Source: Rutidosis leptorrhynchoides
Lineage: Eukaryota; Streptophyta; Magnoliopsida; Asterales; Asteraceae
Reading direction: 5' to 3'
NCBI RefSeq assembly: GCF_046630445.1
Contig: NC_092333.1
Span: forward strand, 5,204,501 to 5,268,500
DNA length: 64,000 bases
Shown here: piece after piece, positions 34,706 to 47,154 of the stretch
Position numbering within the stretch: the first letter of the stretch is position 1
Layout: each line of letters opens with the position of its first letter
Notes under the pieces: generated by a model
Told to the model about the DNA's origin: nothing
Databases searched by the model: none
What the model saw: the letters and a program-made list of their open reading frames with translations, nothing else
Position numbers and translations under genes: made by a program

Positions 34706-37700
34706 ATGGCGCGATTGAACCGAATGACGGAACAAGAAATCCAGGAACTCATCAATCAGCGAGTGAACGACAGAATGTTATGGGTCGAGGCTGCAAGAGG
34801 TGCTGCAGTTAACCCAAATCCTCGTGTGGGGTGCACTTACAAAACTTTTCAAGCTTGCAAGCCCTCATCATTCAGTGGAACAGAAGGACCGATCGGTTTA
34901 ACCCGGTGGATAGAAAAGATGGAAACTGTGTTCAAAATCAGTGGTTGTGTTGAAAAGGACATGACCAAATACGCATCGTGCACTTTACAAGATAGTGCAC
35001 TCACGTGGTGGAAAAATTATGTGAAGGCTGTAGGAGGAGATGTAGCTTATGATACTCAGTGGGAAGAATTCAAAACAATGTTAATCAATGAATATTGTCC
35101 AAGGAACGAGGTTAGGAAGTTGGAAGATGAGTTACGAAGTCTGAAGGTTATTGGTACTGAAATCACCAACTATAATCAGCGATTCATGGAATTAGTTTTG
35201 CTATGTCCTGAATTGGTTCCAACCGAAGAACGGAAGATTGAAATGTACAAAGATGGTTTGCCCAAAAAGGTCAAGGCAAATGTTACAGCATCGAAACCTA
35301 AGACAATTCATGAAGCTATAACCATGGCAAACGAGCTAATGGATCAGGTCATTTTGGATAAGAAAGCATTCAATACTGATGTGAAGGTATCAGGTAACAA
35401 GAGAAAGTGGAATGGAAGCTATGATCGAGGTAATCAACAACAAACTTTTAAGAAACAAGAAACCCCGAAAGGTGCGGGTAGTGGTTCAGGTTTTGGTTAC
35501 AAAGGACAAAGTCCTTTATGCAACCGATGTCACAAACATCACTTTGGTTACTGTAGTGTGGTATGCAACAAATGTAATCGACAGGGTCATCTTGCTGAAG
35601 ATTGTAGGGCTCTCGTTACGAATACAAATGGTGCCAAGACTCCTGCCACCAACGCAAATAGAACTGCTTTGGCTACCATTACTTGTTTTGGGTGTGGAAA
35701 ACAAGGCCACTATAAGAGCCAGTGCCCGAATCCAGAGAAGAATATCGGACCTGCACGTGGAAGAGCATTTGTTATTAATGCTAAAGAGGCATGTGAAGAC
35801 CCGGAGCTTGTTACGGGTACGTTTACCATTAATAACTTATCCGCATCTATTATATTTGATACTGGTGCTGATAGAAGTTACGTGTGTAGAGACTTTCACG
35901 CTAAATTGAATTGTTCATCATTACCTCTCGATGCTAAGTACATGATTGAGTTAGCTAATGGTAAACTAATTAAAGCCGATAAAATTTGCCGTGATTGTAA
36001 AATAAATTTAGCCGGAGAAACGTTTAAAATTGACTCGATACCCGTAGAATTAGGAAGTTTTGATGTAATAGTCGGCATGGACTGGATGTCCAAAATAGGA
36101 GCTGAAGTTGTGTGCGCCAAGAAGGCAATTCGCATTCCTCGTAAGGATAAAACGCCAGTAATGATTTATGGAGAGAAGGGTAACTCAAAGCTAAAACTCA
36201 TTAGTTATTTGAAAGCTCAAAAGTGCTTGAAGAAAGGGTGCTATGCTATCTTAGCACATGTTAATAAAGTCGAAACAAAGGAAAAAGTGAAGAGCATCAA
36301 TGACGTGCCTGTGGCAAGAGATTTTCCTGAAGTCTTTCCGGAAAAGTTGCCGGGATTACCTCCATTTAGATCTGTAGAATTTCAAATAGATTTAGTACCA
36401 GGAGCTGCACCAGTGGCTCGTGCTCCATATAGACTTGCATCGTCCGAGTTAAAAGAACTTCAGAGTCAGTTAAAAGAATTACTGGATCATGGATTCATAC
36501 GACCAAGTACTTCACCGTGGGGAGCTCCGATTCTATTTGTTAAAAAGAAAGATGGATCTTTTAGGATGTGTATAGATTATCGTGAATTAAATAAGTTAAC
36601 TATCAAGAATCGGTATCCACTACCGAGAATTGACGACTTATTTGATCAACTCCAAGGATCATGTGTGTACTCAAAAATTGACTTAAGGTCGGGCTATCAT
36701 CAATTACGTGTCAAAGAAGAAGATATACCGAAAACTGCTTTTCGGACACGTTATGGTCATTACGAATTTTTGGTTATGCCGTTTGGATTGACGAATGCGC
36801 CAGCTGTATTCATGGACCTCATGAATCGAGTTTGTAGTCCGTATTTAGATAAGTTTGTTATCGTTTTCATTGATGATATTCTTATCTATTCCAAGAGTGA
36901 GCAAGAGCATGAAGAGCATTTAAGGTTGATATTAGAGTTGTTGAGAAAAGAACAACTATATGCTAAATTTTCTAAGTGTGCTTTTTGGTTGAAAGAAGTT
37001 CAATTTCTTGGCCACGTTGTTAGTAGCAAAGGAATTCAGGTTGATCCAGCAAAAACTGAAGCCATTGAAAAATGGGAGACTCCTAAGACACCAACGCAGA
37101 TACGTCAATTTTTGGGTTTAGCCGGTTATTATAGAAGGTTTATTCAAGATTTTTCCCGAATAGCTAAGCCGTTGACAGCGTTAACGCAAAAAGGGAAGAA
37201 ATATGAATGGACTTCTGAGCAGGAGAGTGCATTTCAATTACTAAAGAAGAAGTTAACTACGGCGCCTATTTTATCGTTACTAGAAGGGAACGATGATTTT
37301 GAAATATATTGTGACGCTTCGCGACAAGGTTTTGGTTGCGTTCTTATGCAACGAAAGAAAGTTATTGCATACGCATCCCGACAATTGAAGATTCACGAGC
37401 GGAATTATACAACGCATGATCTAGAACTGGGAGCAGTCGTTTTTGCATTGAAGATATAGAGACACTACTTGTATGGGGTTAAATGCACTGTGTTTACTGA
37501 TCATAAAAGCCTTCAACATATTTTTGATCAGAAACAGCTGAACATGAGACAACGTAGGTGGGTCGAGTTAATAAACGACTATGATTGTGAAATTCGTTAT
37601 CATCCCGGGAAGGCGAACGTGGTGGCCGATGCTTTAAGCAGAAAGGAACGAGAACCAATTCGAGTACGAGCGATGAACATAAAAATTCGCATGAATCTCA

Positions 37701-39136
37701 ACTCACAAATCAAAGAAGTTCAACGAGAAGCACTTACTAAAGAAAATATAGGAAATGAAATAATGAAGAAGTATGAGAAGCAACTCGTTATGCGGGAAGA
37801 TGGAATTCGATATTTTGCAAATCGTATTTGGGTACCGAAGTTGGGTGGATTAAGGAAGTTGATATTAAATGAGGCACATAAGACAAGATACTCGATACAT
37901 CCTGGAGTTGGAAAGATGTACCAAGATCTTAAGACACATTATTGGTGGCCTAATTTAAAGACAGACGTTGCAACATATGTTGGGGAATGTTTAACTTGTT
38001 CCAAAGTCAAAGCTGAACACCAGAAGCCGTCAGGGTTACTTCAACAACCAGAAATCCCAGAATGGAAATGGGATGGTATTACCATGGATTTCATCACGAA
38101 GTTACCAAAGACTGCCTGGGGATACGACACCATTTGGGTGATTGTTGATCGTCTCACCAAGTCTGCACACTTCTTGCCTATAAAGGAAACGGATAGAATG
38201 GAGAAACTATTACGATTGTATATAAAGGAAGTTGTTTCAAGGCATGGAATACCTATTTCCATTATATCCGATCGTGATAGTAGATTTACATCAAAGTTCT
38301 GGCAATCACTACAGGAGGCCCTAGGAACTCGTTTGGATATGAGTACCGCGTATCATCCGCAAACCGACGGGCAGAGTGAAAGAACGATTCAGACTCTTGA
38401 AGACATGCTCAGGGCATGTGTGATCGATTTTGGAAACGGATGGGATAAATATCTACCATTAGCAGAATTCTCGTATAATAATAGTTATCATGCGAGCATT
38501 AAAGCTGCGCCATTCGAAGCATTGTACGGAAGGAAGTGTAGATCTCCTATCTGTTGGAATGAAGTAGGAGATCGACAATTAACTGGTCCCGAGATCATAC
38601 ACGAAACGACTGAGAAGATAGTACAAATCAAGGAGAGATTGAAAACAGCCCGAAGTCGCCAAAAGAGCTACGCCGATGTCCGAAGGAAACCATTAGAGTT
38701 TCAGATTGGGGACATGGTTATGCTAAAGGTGTCACCTTGGAAAGGTGTAATACGTTTCGGTAAAAGAGGTAAACTGAACCCAAGATATGTAGGCCCGTTC
38801 AAGATCATCGAACGCATTGGACCGGTAGCTTATCGACTCGAGTTACCGCAACAACTCGCCGGAGTACACAATACCTTTCACGTCTCAAACCTTAAGAAGT
38901 GTCTTGCAAAGGAAGACCTCACCATTCCTCTTGAAGAAATCCATGTCGATGAGAAACTACAATTCATCGAAGAACCAATCGAAATCATGGATCGTGAAGT
39001 TAAACAGCTCAAGCAGAGCAACATACCAATCGTTAAGGTTCGTTGGAATGCTCGAAGAGGTCCTGAGTTTACTTGGGAACGAGAGGATCAGATGAAACAA
39101 AAGTATCCACACTTGTTTCTCGATGACGCAAAATAG
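34706..39136 (+). mobile_element. Element B gag-pol region (fossil)
   Basis: A single long Gag-Pol coding region of chromovirus type. In order it has a capsid-like Gag domain, two CCHC knuckles (about 35515-35740), an aspartic protease with DTGAD, a reverse transcriptase with FIDDIL, RNase H, an integrase with zinc finger and DDE core including [14 protein letters not shown], and a C-terminal chromodomain-like segment ([18 protein letters not shown]). It resembles element A closely. It looks nearly whole, with about one break. Confidence 0.92.
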
Positions 39137-39168
39137 GTACAATTTTAAAATTTCGGGACGAAATTTAT

Positions 39169-39183
39169 TTAACGGGTAGGTAC
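39169..39183 (+). promoter_or_regulatory. Box TTAACGGGTAGGTAC at the B 3' LTR boundary
   Basis: It directly precedes the 3' LTR and follows TTTCGGGACGAAATTTAT. Together they occupy the place of the polypurine tract. Confidence 0.7.
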
Positions 39184-41890
39184 TGTAACGACCCGCACTT
39201 TTACGATCGTTCTATACTTATGAGATTAATATTTACATAAATTAAACCTTACCAACATGATAAGTAATCCAAATTGTTGAGACTTATGTTTTTGAAAAGA
39301 GTTTTACACAACGTTTGACCGTCTAGTTTGACCGATGATATCACGAACTATACAATATATGATAATTATACATACATATTTAACATGATCTAAGGATGTT
39401 TTAATATCTCATTTTGTATTAATAACAAAAAGTCATAAGTATATTTTGAAACTACTAACTTAAGTTTTCAAAACAATAACCTACGTAACGTTATTTGACA
39501 TAAATACTGATGATTTATAATGTTTATACATATATCGTATAAGTAATGTATTTAATCATTTTTAAAGGGCTTTTATACATAAAACAATATAAGTATATTT
39601 ACAAAAGATAGTTATATTTGAATTCTCGTTCCGTTTCCTCAATAATCCTATACGTATATCTATGGTACTATACACAGCTTCTAGAAGTATTTACTATTGG
39701 TATATACCAATAGAAATCTTCAATTATTGGAATAATATGTCATTCATGACATAATAAATTTTAACTTATCTTAGATATTTTCACTAAAAACCAAATTTTC
39801 AAGCCTATAAATAAGCACCATTTCTAACTCATTTTTACACATTCATTTTCCAAATTTTACTTCCAATTTTCACACACACTTGCAAGAACTCTCTCAACTT
39901 TTATTTTACTACTTCTTTCCAGCAACTTTACATTTTAAACTTGAGGTAAAAACTCTACTTCAACTCTTTTTCAATTCATATATTTAAAGCTATATATATA
40001 AGAGTTTATAAACTAGAACATAGTTTGAATGATTTCAAACTTGTTCGCAAACTAAATAGATCCGTCTAACTTAACTTTTAAAATACTTCAAGACCTGTAA
40101 CATATCTTAATTATATGCTAACTTAACAAGGTATAACTTGGTTTTTCAAAGAACACCTTAAAAACTGAATTTACGACGTCGGAGTGCAACCGGGGGCTGT
40201 TTTGGGTTGGATAATTAAAAACCATCTTAAACTTTGAATTGGAGGTTTATTTTCTGGAAAAATGATTTTTACTATGAATATGATAACACATAAAAATTTC
40301 ATGATTTAACTCAAAGTATAAGTATTTTTAGAAAAATAATCATTTGAGGTTGTTTACATGATAGAAAATGATTAACTTCATAAGTTTCACTAAAGTTTGA
40401 CCTATGCCGTGTGATTTTGAATACAAACTAAGGTATTTACAGTTCATAGTCTTAAAGAGGGACTTGATCCAAGGAGATGGCAAGTTGAATCAACGAAAAC
40501 GGAGTTGTAACGAAGAAACTATGACCGAAACAAAATCGGATATCCAAGACTAGTTTAGCCACGAAAATAATTGGGAAAAAATTAAATAAATCACATCTTT
40601 TTAAGTTAACATGATATTTTATATATATGTACTTATAATTCAATTTTATATGGTTCAGGATCACCCGTAAACAACACGAGAAGATTAATCATAAGATCCC
40701 ATGATTGTACGCAACACGTCATTTGACAACACCGGTACTTTATGTACGCAACACGTCATTTGACAACACCGGTACCATGGGTCAAGATTAATCTCGACCA
40801 ATACATATACGATGGGGTTTTATTTATTTCGTTGGGGGTTTTATTTATTTCATTGCGGGTATATTAAACATCTAAAAATGAACCATTAAAATTGAATTAC
40901 TAACAACGAACTGCTAACTACGGACTAAGGAATTATTCAAAGTATTAAAAGTATAACAAGTATATATATGTGACGTTTGTTTAAAAAGAAAAGGTATTGA
41001 TATATTATATATGGATAGGTTCGTGATATCAACCGGAGACCAAGTCAAATTATATATATATCTTCAAGACGAAAGTGAGTATATAGTCCCACTTTTAAAC
41101 TCTAAATATTTCGGGATGAGAATACATGTATTTTATGTTTTACGTTATGGACACAAGTAACTGAAAAATATATTCTACGTTGAGTTGTACCACTGGCATA
41201 CTTCCCTGTAGCTTGGTAACTGTTATTTACAGCGGTATTGTAAACGCGAATCCTGTTGATAGATCTATCGGGCCTGACAACCCCAACCGGACTGGACGAC
41301 CAGTATTCAACGGTTGCACAGTACTTCGTTTCGTGACTACACTTGGTACGGTGTAGTAAGATTTCATAATAAAGGGAATATGCGACGTGATTAAATGTTA
41401 AGTATGGTTACCAAGTGCTCAACCACTTAGAATATTTTTATTAAACTGTTTATATATGAAATCTTGTGGTCTATATATATATTGCTGCCGGCACTAAACC
41501 TATATCTCACCAACTTTATGTTGACGTTTTAAACATGTTTATTCTCAGGTGATAATTAGAAGTTTCCGCTGCATTATGTTGAATTTGAGCAGGATCTTGC
41601 GTACGCATATTTGTGTCAAAAATAAAACTGCATACCCAAGGATTTGTGTTGTAAAATATGCTCGAAATCGTGTTGTTATCATTATATGTAAAGTTTGTAA
41701 GTCGAAGATTATCGCTAAACGATAATCATCTTTTTATTGTCTAAAGCTTGTAACAAAAATAATGGTTATGGTTTGTAATGTATAATATATGCAGTTTCTC
41801 TTTTAAAAATGTCGCATATAGAGGTCAATACCTCGCAATGAAATCATACGTTATCTAACACGTTCTTATGGTTAAGGACGGGTTATGACA
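39184..41890 (+). repeat. Element B 3' LTR
   Basis: 2707 bp and almost identical to 31019-33725. It is followed by the target duplication GTTGT at 41891-41895. Confidence 0.95.
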
Positions 41891-41909
41891 GTTGTGAAGA
41901 TAATTCTAG

Positions 41910-42593
41910 CTAGTACACAAGTCGTTCAGCAAAGGCAATAAAGACACGTAATTCATACGTCCAGAAACAAGTCATGCATTCTGGTTTTACTAGGATTACT
42001 TCCCATCCTTGGTTTTGTGGAACATAACCGTTATGGCCGTTGATAAGACATCGTGTTGTAACGTCGTCAAAGGGACGAGGGTTACGTAATGTCCAACAGT
42101 CCCGTAACAATCTAAAAACCTCATTTCTTACCCCAATTACCGACTCCGTCACTTGTGGAAAAGTTTTGTTTAATAGTTGTAGCCCGATGTTCTTGTTCTC
42201 ACTTTGGTGAGAAGCGAACATTACTAATCCGTAAGCATAACATGCTTCTTTATGTTGCATGTTAGCCACTTTTTCTAAATCACGAAGTCCAATATTCGGA
42301 TATATTGAGTCAAAATAATTTCTTAACCCATTGCGTAAAATAGCATTTGGGTTCCCCGCAATATATGCGTCAAAGTAAACACATCGTAACTTATGGGTTT
42401 CCCAATGTGATATCCCCCATCTTTCAAACGAAAGTCTCTTATAAACCAAGACATTCTTGGAACGTTCTTCGAATGTCTTACAAACTGATCTCGCCTTAAA
42501 TAGTTGTGCCGAGGAATTCTGGCCGACTCTAGACAAGATTTCATCAATCATGTCTCCGGGTAGGTCTCTTAAAATATTGGGTTGTCTATCCAT
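41910..42593 (-). CDS. F-box-like protein captured in element A
   Basis: An open frame of 227 residues inside A, between its acidic ORF and the site where B inserted. Residues about 7-50 fit an F-box (NILRDLPGDMIDEILSRVG, then SVCKTFEERSKN). Residues 104-145 (LEKVANMQHKEACYAYGLVM, GLQLLNKTFP) resemble the Sel1-like helical repeat that follows the F-box in plant proteins of the At1g67623/At2g35280 type. A Cys-rich tail (CMTCFWTYELRVF) also fits that group. In host proteins the F-box binds SKP1 in SCF ubiquitin ligases. Here the ORF lies in the element's own orientation and within its LTRs, so it is cargo. Whether it is expressed, and whether it acts on host silencing or protein turnover, is unknown. 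Confidence 0.75.
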   Translation of the reverse strand: MDRQPNILRDLPGDMIDEILSRVGQNSSAQLFKARSVCKTFEERSKNVLVYKRLSFERWGISHWETHKLRCVYFDAYIAGNPNAILRNGLRNYFDSIYPNIGLRDLEKVANMQHKEACYAYGLVMFASHQSENKNIGLQLLNKTFPQVTESVIGVRNEVFRLLRDCWTLRNPRPFDDVTTRCLINGHNGYVPQNQGWEVILVKPECMTCFWTYELRVFIAFAERLVY

Positions 42594-42730
42594 TTTGTGT
42601 TTTTAAACTGTAAAATAGACAAGAGTTAGATTCATAAAAAAAATACTTATTAATACAAGCAATTTTTACATATATCATAAAGCATAAGAACACTATATTA
42701 CATATATTACACCACACGAATACAACTATC

Positions 42731-43345
42731 TTATTCCGACTCGCTCGTTTCTTCTTCTTCGGTTTTGGTTCGTTTTGACAAGTTTCTAGGGATATATGAT
42801 GTTCCCCTAATACTAACTGTCGTTTTCCACAACGGTTTAGAAAAACCTGGTGGTTTAGAGGTTCCCGGGTCATTGTTACAACTTAAGGACTTCGGGGGTT
42901 GACGAGACATATAAAGTTCATCGGGGTTGAAATTAGATTTCTCTATTTTTATGCCCTTTCCCTTATTATTTTCTTTTGCCTTTTTAAATTCAGTTGGGGT
43001 AATTTCTATAACATCATCGGAATTCTCGTCGGAATCCGATTCATCGGAGAATTGGTAATCCTCCCAATATTTTGCTTCCTTGGCGGAAACACCATTGACC
43101 ATAATTAACCTTGGTCGTTTGGTTGAGAATTTTCTTTTTCTTAACCGTTTTATTATTTCCCCCACCGGTTCTATTTCTTCATCCGGTTCCGATTCTTCTT
43201 CCGGTTCCGATTCTTCTTCCGGTTCCGACTCTTCTTCCGGTTCCTCTTCGGGAACTTGTGAATCAGTCCACGAATCATTCCAATTTACATTTGACTCTTC
43301 ATTATTATTAGGTGAGTCAACGGGACTTGTTCTAGAGGTAGACAT
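42731..43345 (-). CDS. Acidic pre-gag ORF of element A
   Basis: An open frame of 204 residues, the first after the A leader. It has a long Glu/Pro/Ser run (about residues 32-62, repeats of EESEPEEESEP), basic patches (RLRKRKFSTKRPR; NNKGKGIKIEK) and a second acidic stretch (SDESDSDENSDD). No known domain was recognised. It shares position and style with the 140-residue ORF in element B. It may be a nuclear protein with DNA- or histone-contacting potential, but that is only composition-based inference. Confidence 0.6.
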   Translation of the reverse strand: MSTSRTSPVDSPNNNEESNVNWNDSWTDSQVPEEEPEEESEPEEESEPEEESEPDEEIEPVGEIIKRLRKRKFSTKRPRLIMVNGVSAKEAKYWEDYQFSDESDSDENSDDVIEITPTEFKKAKENNKGKGIKIEKSNFNPDELYMSRQPPKSLSCNNDPGTSKPPGFSKPLWKTTVSIRGTSYIPRNLSKRTKTEEEETSESE

Positions 43346-43448
43346 CTATCACATAATATCAAACACGTTAAGAGATTAATATATCACATAATATTCACAT
43401 GTTAAAAATATATAGTTTCCAACAAAATTTGTTAAGCAATCATTTTTC

Positions 43449-43554
43449 AAGTAAACACGGTCGAAGTCCAGACTCACTAATGCATCCTAACAAACTCGAT
43501 AAGACACACTAATGCAAAATTCTGGTTCTCTAAGACCAAAGCTCGGATACCAAC
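43449..43554 (-). promoter_or_regulatory. Element A primer site and conserved leader
   Basis: On the minus strand the tRNA-iMet-type primer site follows the LTR by two bases. A leader with TTGCATTAGTGTGTCT and GAGTCTGGACTTCGACCG comes next. The same leader is found after the primer sites of B and E. Confidence 0.75.
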
Positions 43555-46500
43555 TGAAATGTCCCGTTCTTATTGATTAAAAACGTTCCATATTAATTGA
43601 TTTCGTTGCGAGGTTTTGACCTCTATATGAGACGTTTTTCAAAGACTGAATTCATTTTTAAAACAAACCATAACCTTTATTTCATAGATAAAGGTTTTAA
43701 AAAGCTTTACGTAGATTATCAAATAATGATAATCTAAAATATCCTGTTTACACACGACCATTACATAATGGTTTACAATACAAATATATTACAACAAAAT
43801 AAGTTTCTTGAATGCAGTTTTTACACAATATCATACAAGCATGGACTCCAAATCTCATCCTTATTTAAGTATGCTACAGCGGAAGCTCTTAATAATCACC
43901 TGAGAATAAACATGCTTAAAACGTCAACAAAAATGTTGGTGAGTTATAGGTTTAACCTATATATATCAAATCATAATAATAGACCACAAGATTTCATATT
44001 TCAATACACATCCCATACATAGAGATAAAAATCATTCATATGGTGAACACCTGGTAACCGACATTAACAAGATGCATATATAAGAATATCCCCATCATTT
44101 CGGGACACCCTTCGGATATGATATAAATTTCGAAGTACTAAAGCATCCGATACTTTGGATGGGGTTTGTTAGGCCCAATAGATCTATCTTTAGGATTCGC
44201 GTCAATTAGGGTGTCTGTTCCCTAATTCTTAGATTACCAGACTTAATAAAAAGGGGCATATTCGATTTCGATAATTCAACCATAGAATGTAGTTTCACGT
44301 ACTTGTGTCTATTTTGTAAATCATTTATAAAACCTGCATGTATTCTCATCCCAAAAATATTAGATTTTAAAAGTGGGACTATAACTCACTTTCACAGATT
44401 TTTACTTCGTCGGGAAGTAAGACTTGGCCACTGGTTGATTCACGAACCTATAACAATATATACATATATATCAAAGTATGTTCAAAATATATTTACAACA
44501 CTTTTAATATATTTTGATGTTTTAAGTTTATTAAGTCAGCTGTCCTCGTTAGTAACCTACAACTAGTTGTCCACAGTTAGATGTACAGAAATAAATCGAT
44601 AAATATTATCTTGAATCAATCCACGACCCAGTGTATACGTATCTCAGTATTGATCACAACTCAAACTATATATATTTTGGAATCAACCTCAACCCTGTAT
44701 AGCTAACTCCAACATTCACATATAGAGTGTCTATGGTTGTTCCGAAATATATATAGATGTGTCGACATGATAGGTCGAAACATTGTATACGTGTCTATGG
44801 TATCTCAAGATTACATAATATACAATACAAGTTGATTAAGTTACGGTTGGAATAGATTTGTTACCAATTTTCACGTAGCTAAAATGAGAAAAATTATCCA
44901 ATCTTGTTTTACCCATAACTTCTTCATTTTAAATCCGTTTTGAGTGAATCAAATTGCTATGGTTTCATATTGAACTCTATTTTATGAATCTAAACAGAAA
45001 AGTATAGGTTTATAGTCGGAAAAATAAGTTACAAGTCATTTTTGTAAAGGTAGTCATTTCAGTCGAAAGAACGACGTCTAGATGACCATTTTAGAAAACA
45101 TACTTCCACTTTGAGTTTAACCATAATTTTTGGATATAGTTTCATGTTCATAATAAAAATCATTTTCTCAGAATAACAACTTTTAAATCAAAGTTTATCA
45201 TAGTTTTTAATTAACTAACCCACAACAGCCCGCGGTGTTACTACGACGGCGTAAATCCGGTTTTACGATGTTTTTCGTGTTTCCAGGTTTTAAATCATTA
45301 AGTTAGCATATCATATAGATATAGAACATGTGTTTAGTTGATTTTAAAAGTCAAGTTAGAAGGATTAACTTTTGTTTGCGAACAAGTTTAGAATTAACTA
45401 AACTATGTTCTAGTGATTACAAGTTTAAACCTTCGAATAAGATAGCTTTATATGTATGAATCGGATGATGTTATGAACATCATTACTACCTTAAGTTCCT
45501 TGGATAAACCTACTGGAAAAGAGAAAAATGGATCTAGCTTCAACGGATCCTTGGATGGCTCGAAGTTCTTGAAGCAGAATCATGACACGAAAACAAGTTC
45601 AAGTAAGATCATCACTTGAAATAAGATTGTTATAGTTATAGAAATTGAACCAAAGTTTGAATATGATTATTACCTTGTATTAGAATGATAACCTACTGTA
45701 AGAAACAAAGATTTCTTGAGGTTGGATGATCACCTTACAAGATTGGAAGTGAGCTAGCAAACTTGAAAGTATTCTTGATTTTATGTAACTAGAACTTGTA
45801 GAATATATGAAGAACACTTAGAACTTGAAGATAGAACTTGAGAGAGATCAATTAGATGAAGAAAATTGAAGAATGAAAGTGTTTGTAGGTGTTTTTGGTC
45901 GTTGGTGTATGGATTAGATATAAAGGATATGTAATTTTGTTTTCATGTAAATAAGTCATGAATGATTACTCATATTTTTGTAATTTTATGAGATATTTCA
46001 TGCTAGTTGCCAAATGATGGTTCCCACATGTGTTAGGTGACTCACATGGGCTGATAAGAGCTGATCATTGGAGTGTATATACCAATAGTACATACATCTA
46101 AAAGCTGTGTATTGTACGAGTACGAATACGGGTGCATACGAGTAGAATTGTTGATGAAACTGAACGAGGATGTAATTGTAAGCATTTTTGTTAAGTAGAA
46201 GTATTTTGATAAGTGTCTTGAAGTCTTTCAAAAGTGTATGAATACATATTAAAACACTACATGTATATACATTTTAACTGAGTCGTTAATTCATCGTTAG
46301 TCGTTACATGTAAATGTTGTTTTGAAACCTTTAGGTTAACGATCTTGTTGAATGTTGTTAACCCATTGTTTATTATAACAAATGAGATGTTAAATTGTTA
46401 TATTATCATGATATTATGATATATAATATATCTCAGTATGATGTATATACAGTTAAATGTCGTTACAACGATAATCGTTACATATATGTCTCGTTTCGAA

Positions 46501-46979
46501 ATCATTAAGTTAGTAGTCTTATTTTTACATATGTATTTCATTGTTAATACACTTAATAATATATTTACTTATCATTTAACATAATTAACCAAGTGTATCA
46601 ATATCTTAATATGATTCATATGTACCTAGTAAGACGTTGTTATAACGATAATCGTTATATATATCGTTTTCGAGTTTCTTAAATTAATAGTCTCATTTTT
46701 ATGTATATAACTCATTGTTAAAATACCTAATGAGATACATACTTATAATAAAAACATGTTAACTATATATATAACCATATATATGTCATCGTATAGTTTT
46801 TACAAGTTTTAACGTTCGTGAATCACCGGTCAACTTGGGTGGTCAATTGTCTATATGAAACATATTTCAATTAATCAAGTCTTAACAAGTTTGATTGCTT
46901 AACATGTTGGAAACATTTAATCATGTAAATATTAATCTCAATTAGTATATATAAACATGGAAAAGTTCGGGTCACTACA
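43555..46979 (-). repeat. Element A 5' LTR
   Basis: 3425 bp, the partner of 22669-26093. On its outer side it is followed not by host DNA but by a 175-bp copy of the element's own 3' internal end. Confidence 0.9.
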
Positions 46980-47154
46980 GTACCTACCCGTTAAATAAAT
47001 TTCGTCCCGAAATTCTAAGCTGTTGAAGGTGTTGACGAATCTTCTGGAAATAGATACGGGTATTTCTTCTTCATCTGATCTTCACGCTCCCAGGTGAACT
47101 CGGGTCCTCTACGAGCATTCCATCGAACCTTAACAATTGGTATCTTGTTTTGCG
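46980..47154 (-). mobile_element. 175-bp extension beyond the A 5' LTR
   Basis: This segment repeats, with a few differences, the sequence at 26094-26265, that is, the last part of pol and the box before the 3' LTR. In element orientation it precedes the 5' LTR. It stops abruptly at 47154, where element C's LTR resumes. Confidence 0.85.

Larger units (their letters stand above)
31019..41890 (+). mobile_element. Element B: Tekay-like Ty3/gypsy chromovirus inserted in A
   Basis: An element of 10.9 kb, complete in structure, bounded by two 2707-bp LTRs that differ at about 7 positions by hand count. It is flanked by a perfect 5-bp target duplication GTTGT (31014-31018 and 41891-41895). Internal order: tRNA-iMet-type primer site (33728-33739), conserved leader, acidic pre-gag ORF (33915-34337), TTAACGGGTAGGTAC box, gag-pol (34706-39136), and a second copy of the box at the 3' LTR boundary. 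At usual plant rates the insertion is of the order of 0.1 million years old. It looks nearly whole, with about one break. Confidence 0.95.
22669..47154 (-). mobile_element. Element A: Tekay-like Ty3/gypsy chromovirus with extra ORFs, split by B
   Basis: Read on the minus strand the order is: 175-bp extension, 5' LTR (43555-46979), tRNA-iMet-type primer site, leader, acidic ORF, F-box-like ORF, [element B inserted], gag-pol, polypurine region, 3' LTR (22669-26093). Both LTRs are 3425 bp, with about 20 differences by hand count (roughly 0.6 percent). At commonly used plant rates that is a few hundred thousand years. The C-terminal chromodomain-like segment of Pol and its overall sequence point to the Tekay/Del group. 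The coding region is broken, with about two or three breaks besides the insertion. No clean target duplication is visible, which fits the unusual outer end. Confidence 0.85.

Noticed and set aside
41910-42593. The F-box ORF as an ordinary host gene that A merely landed beside
   Set aside because: It lies between the leader and gag within the LTR pair, in the element's orientation.
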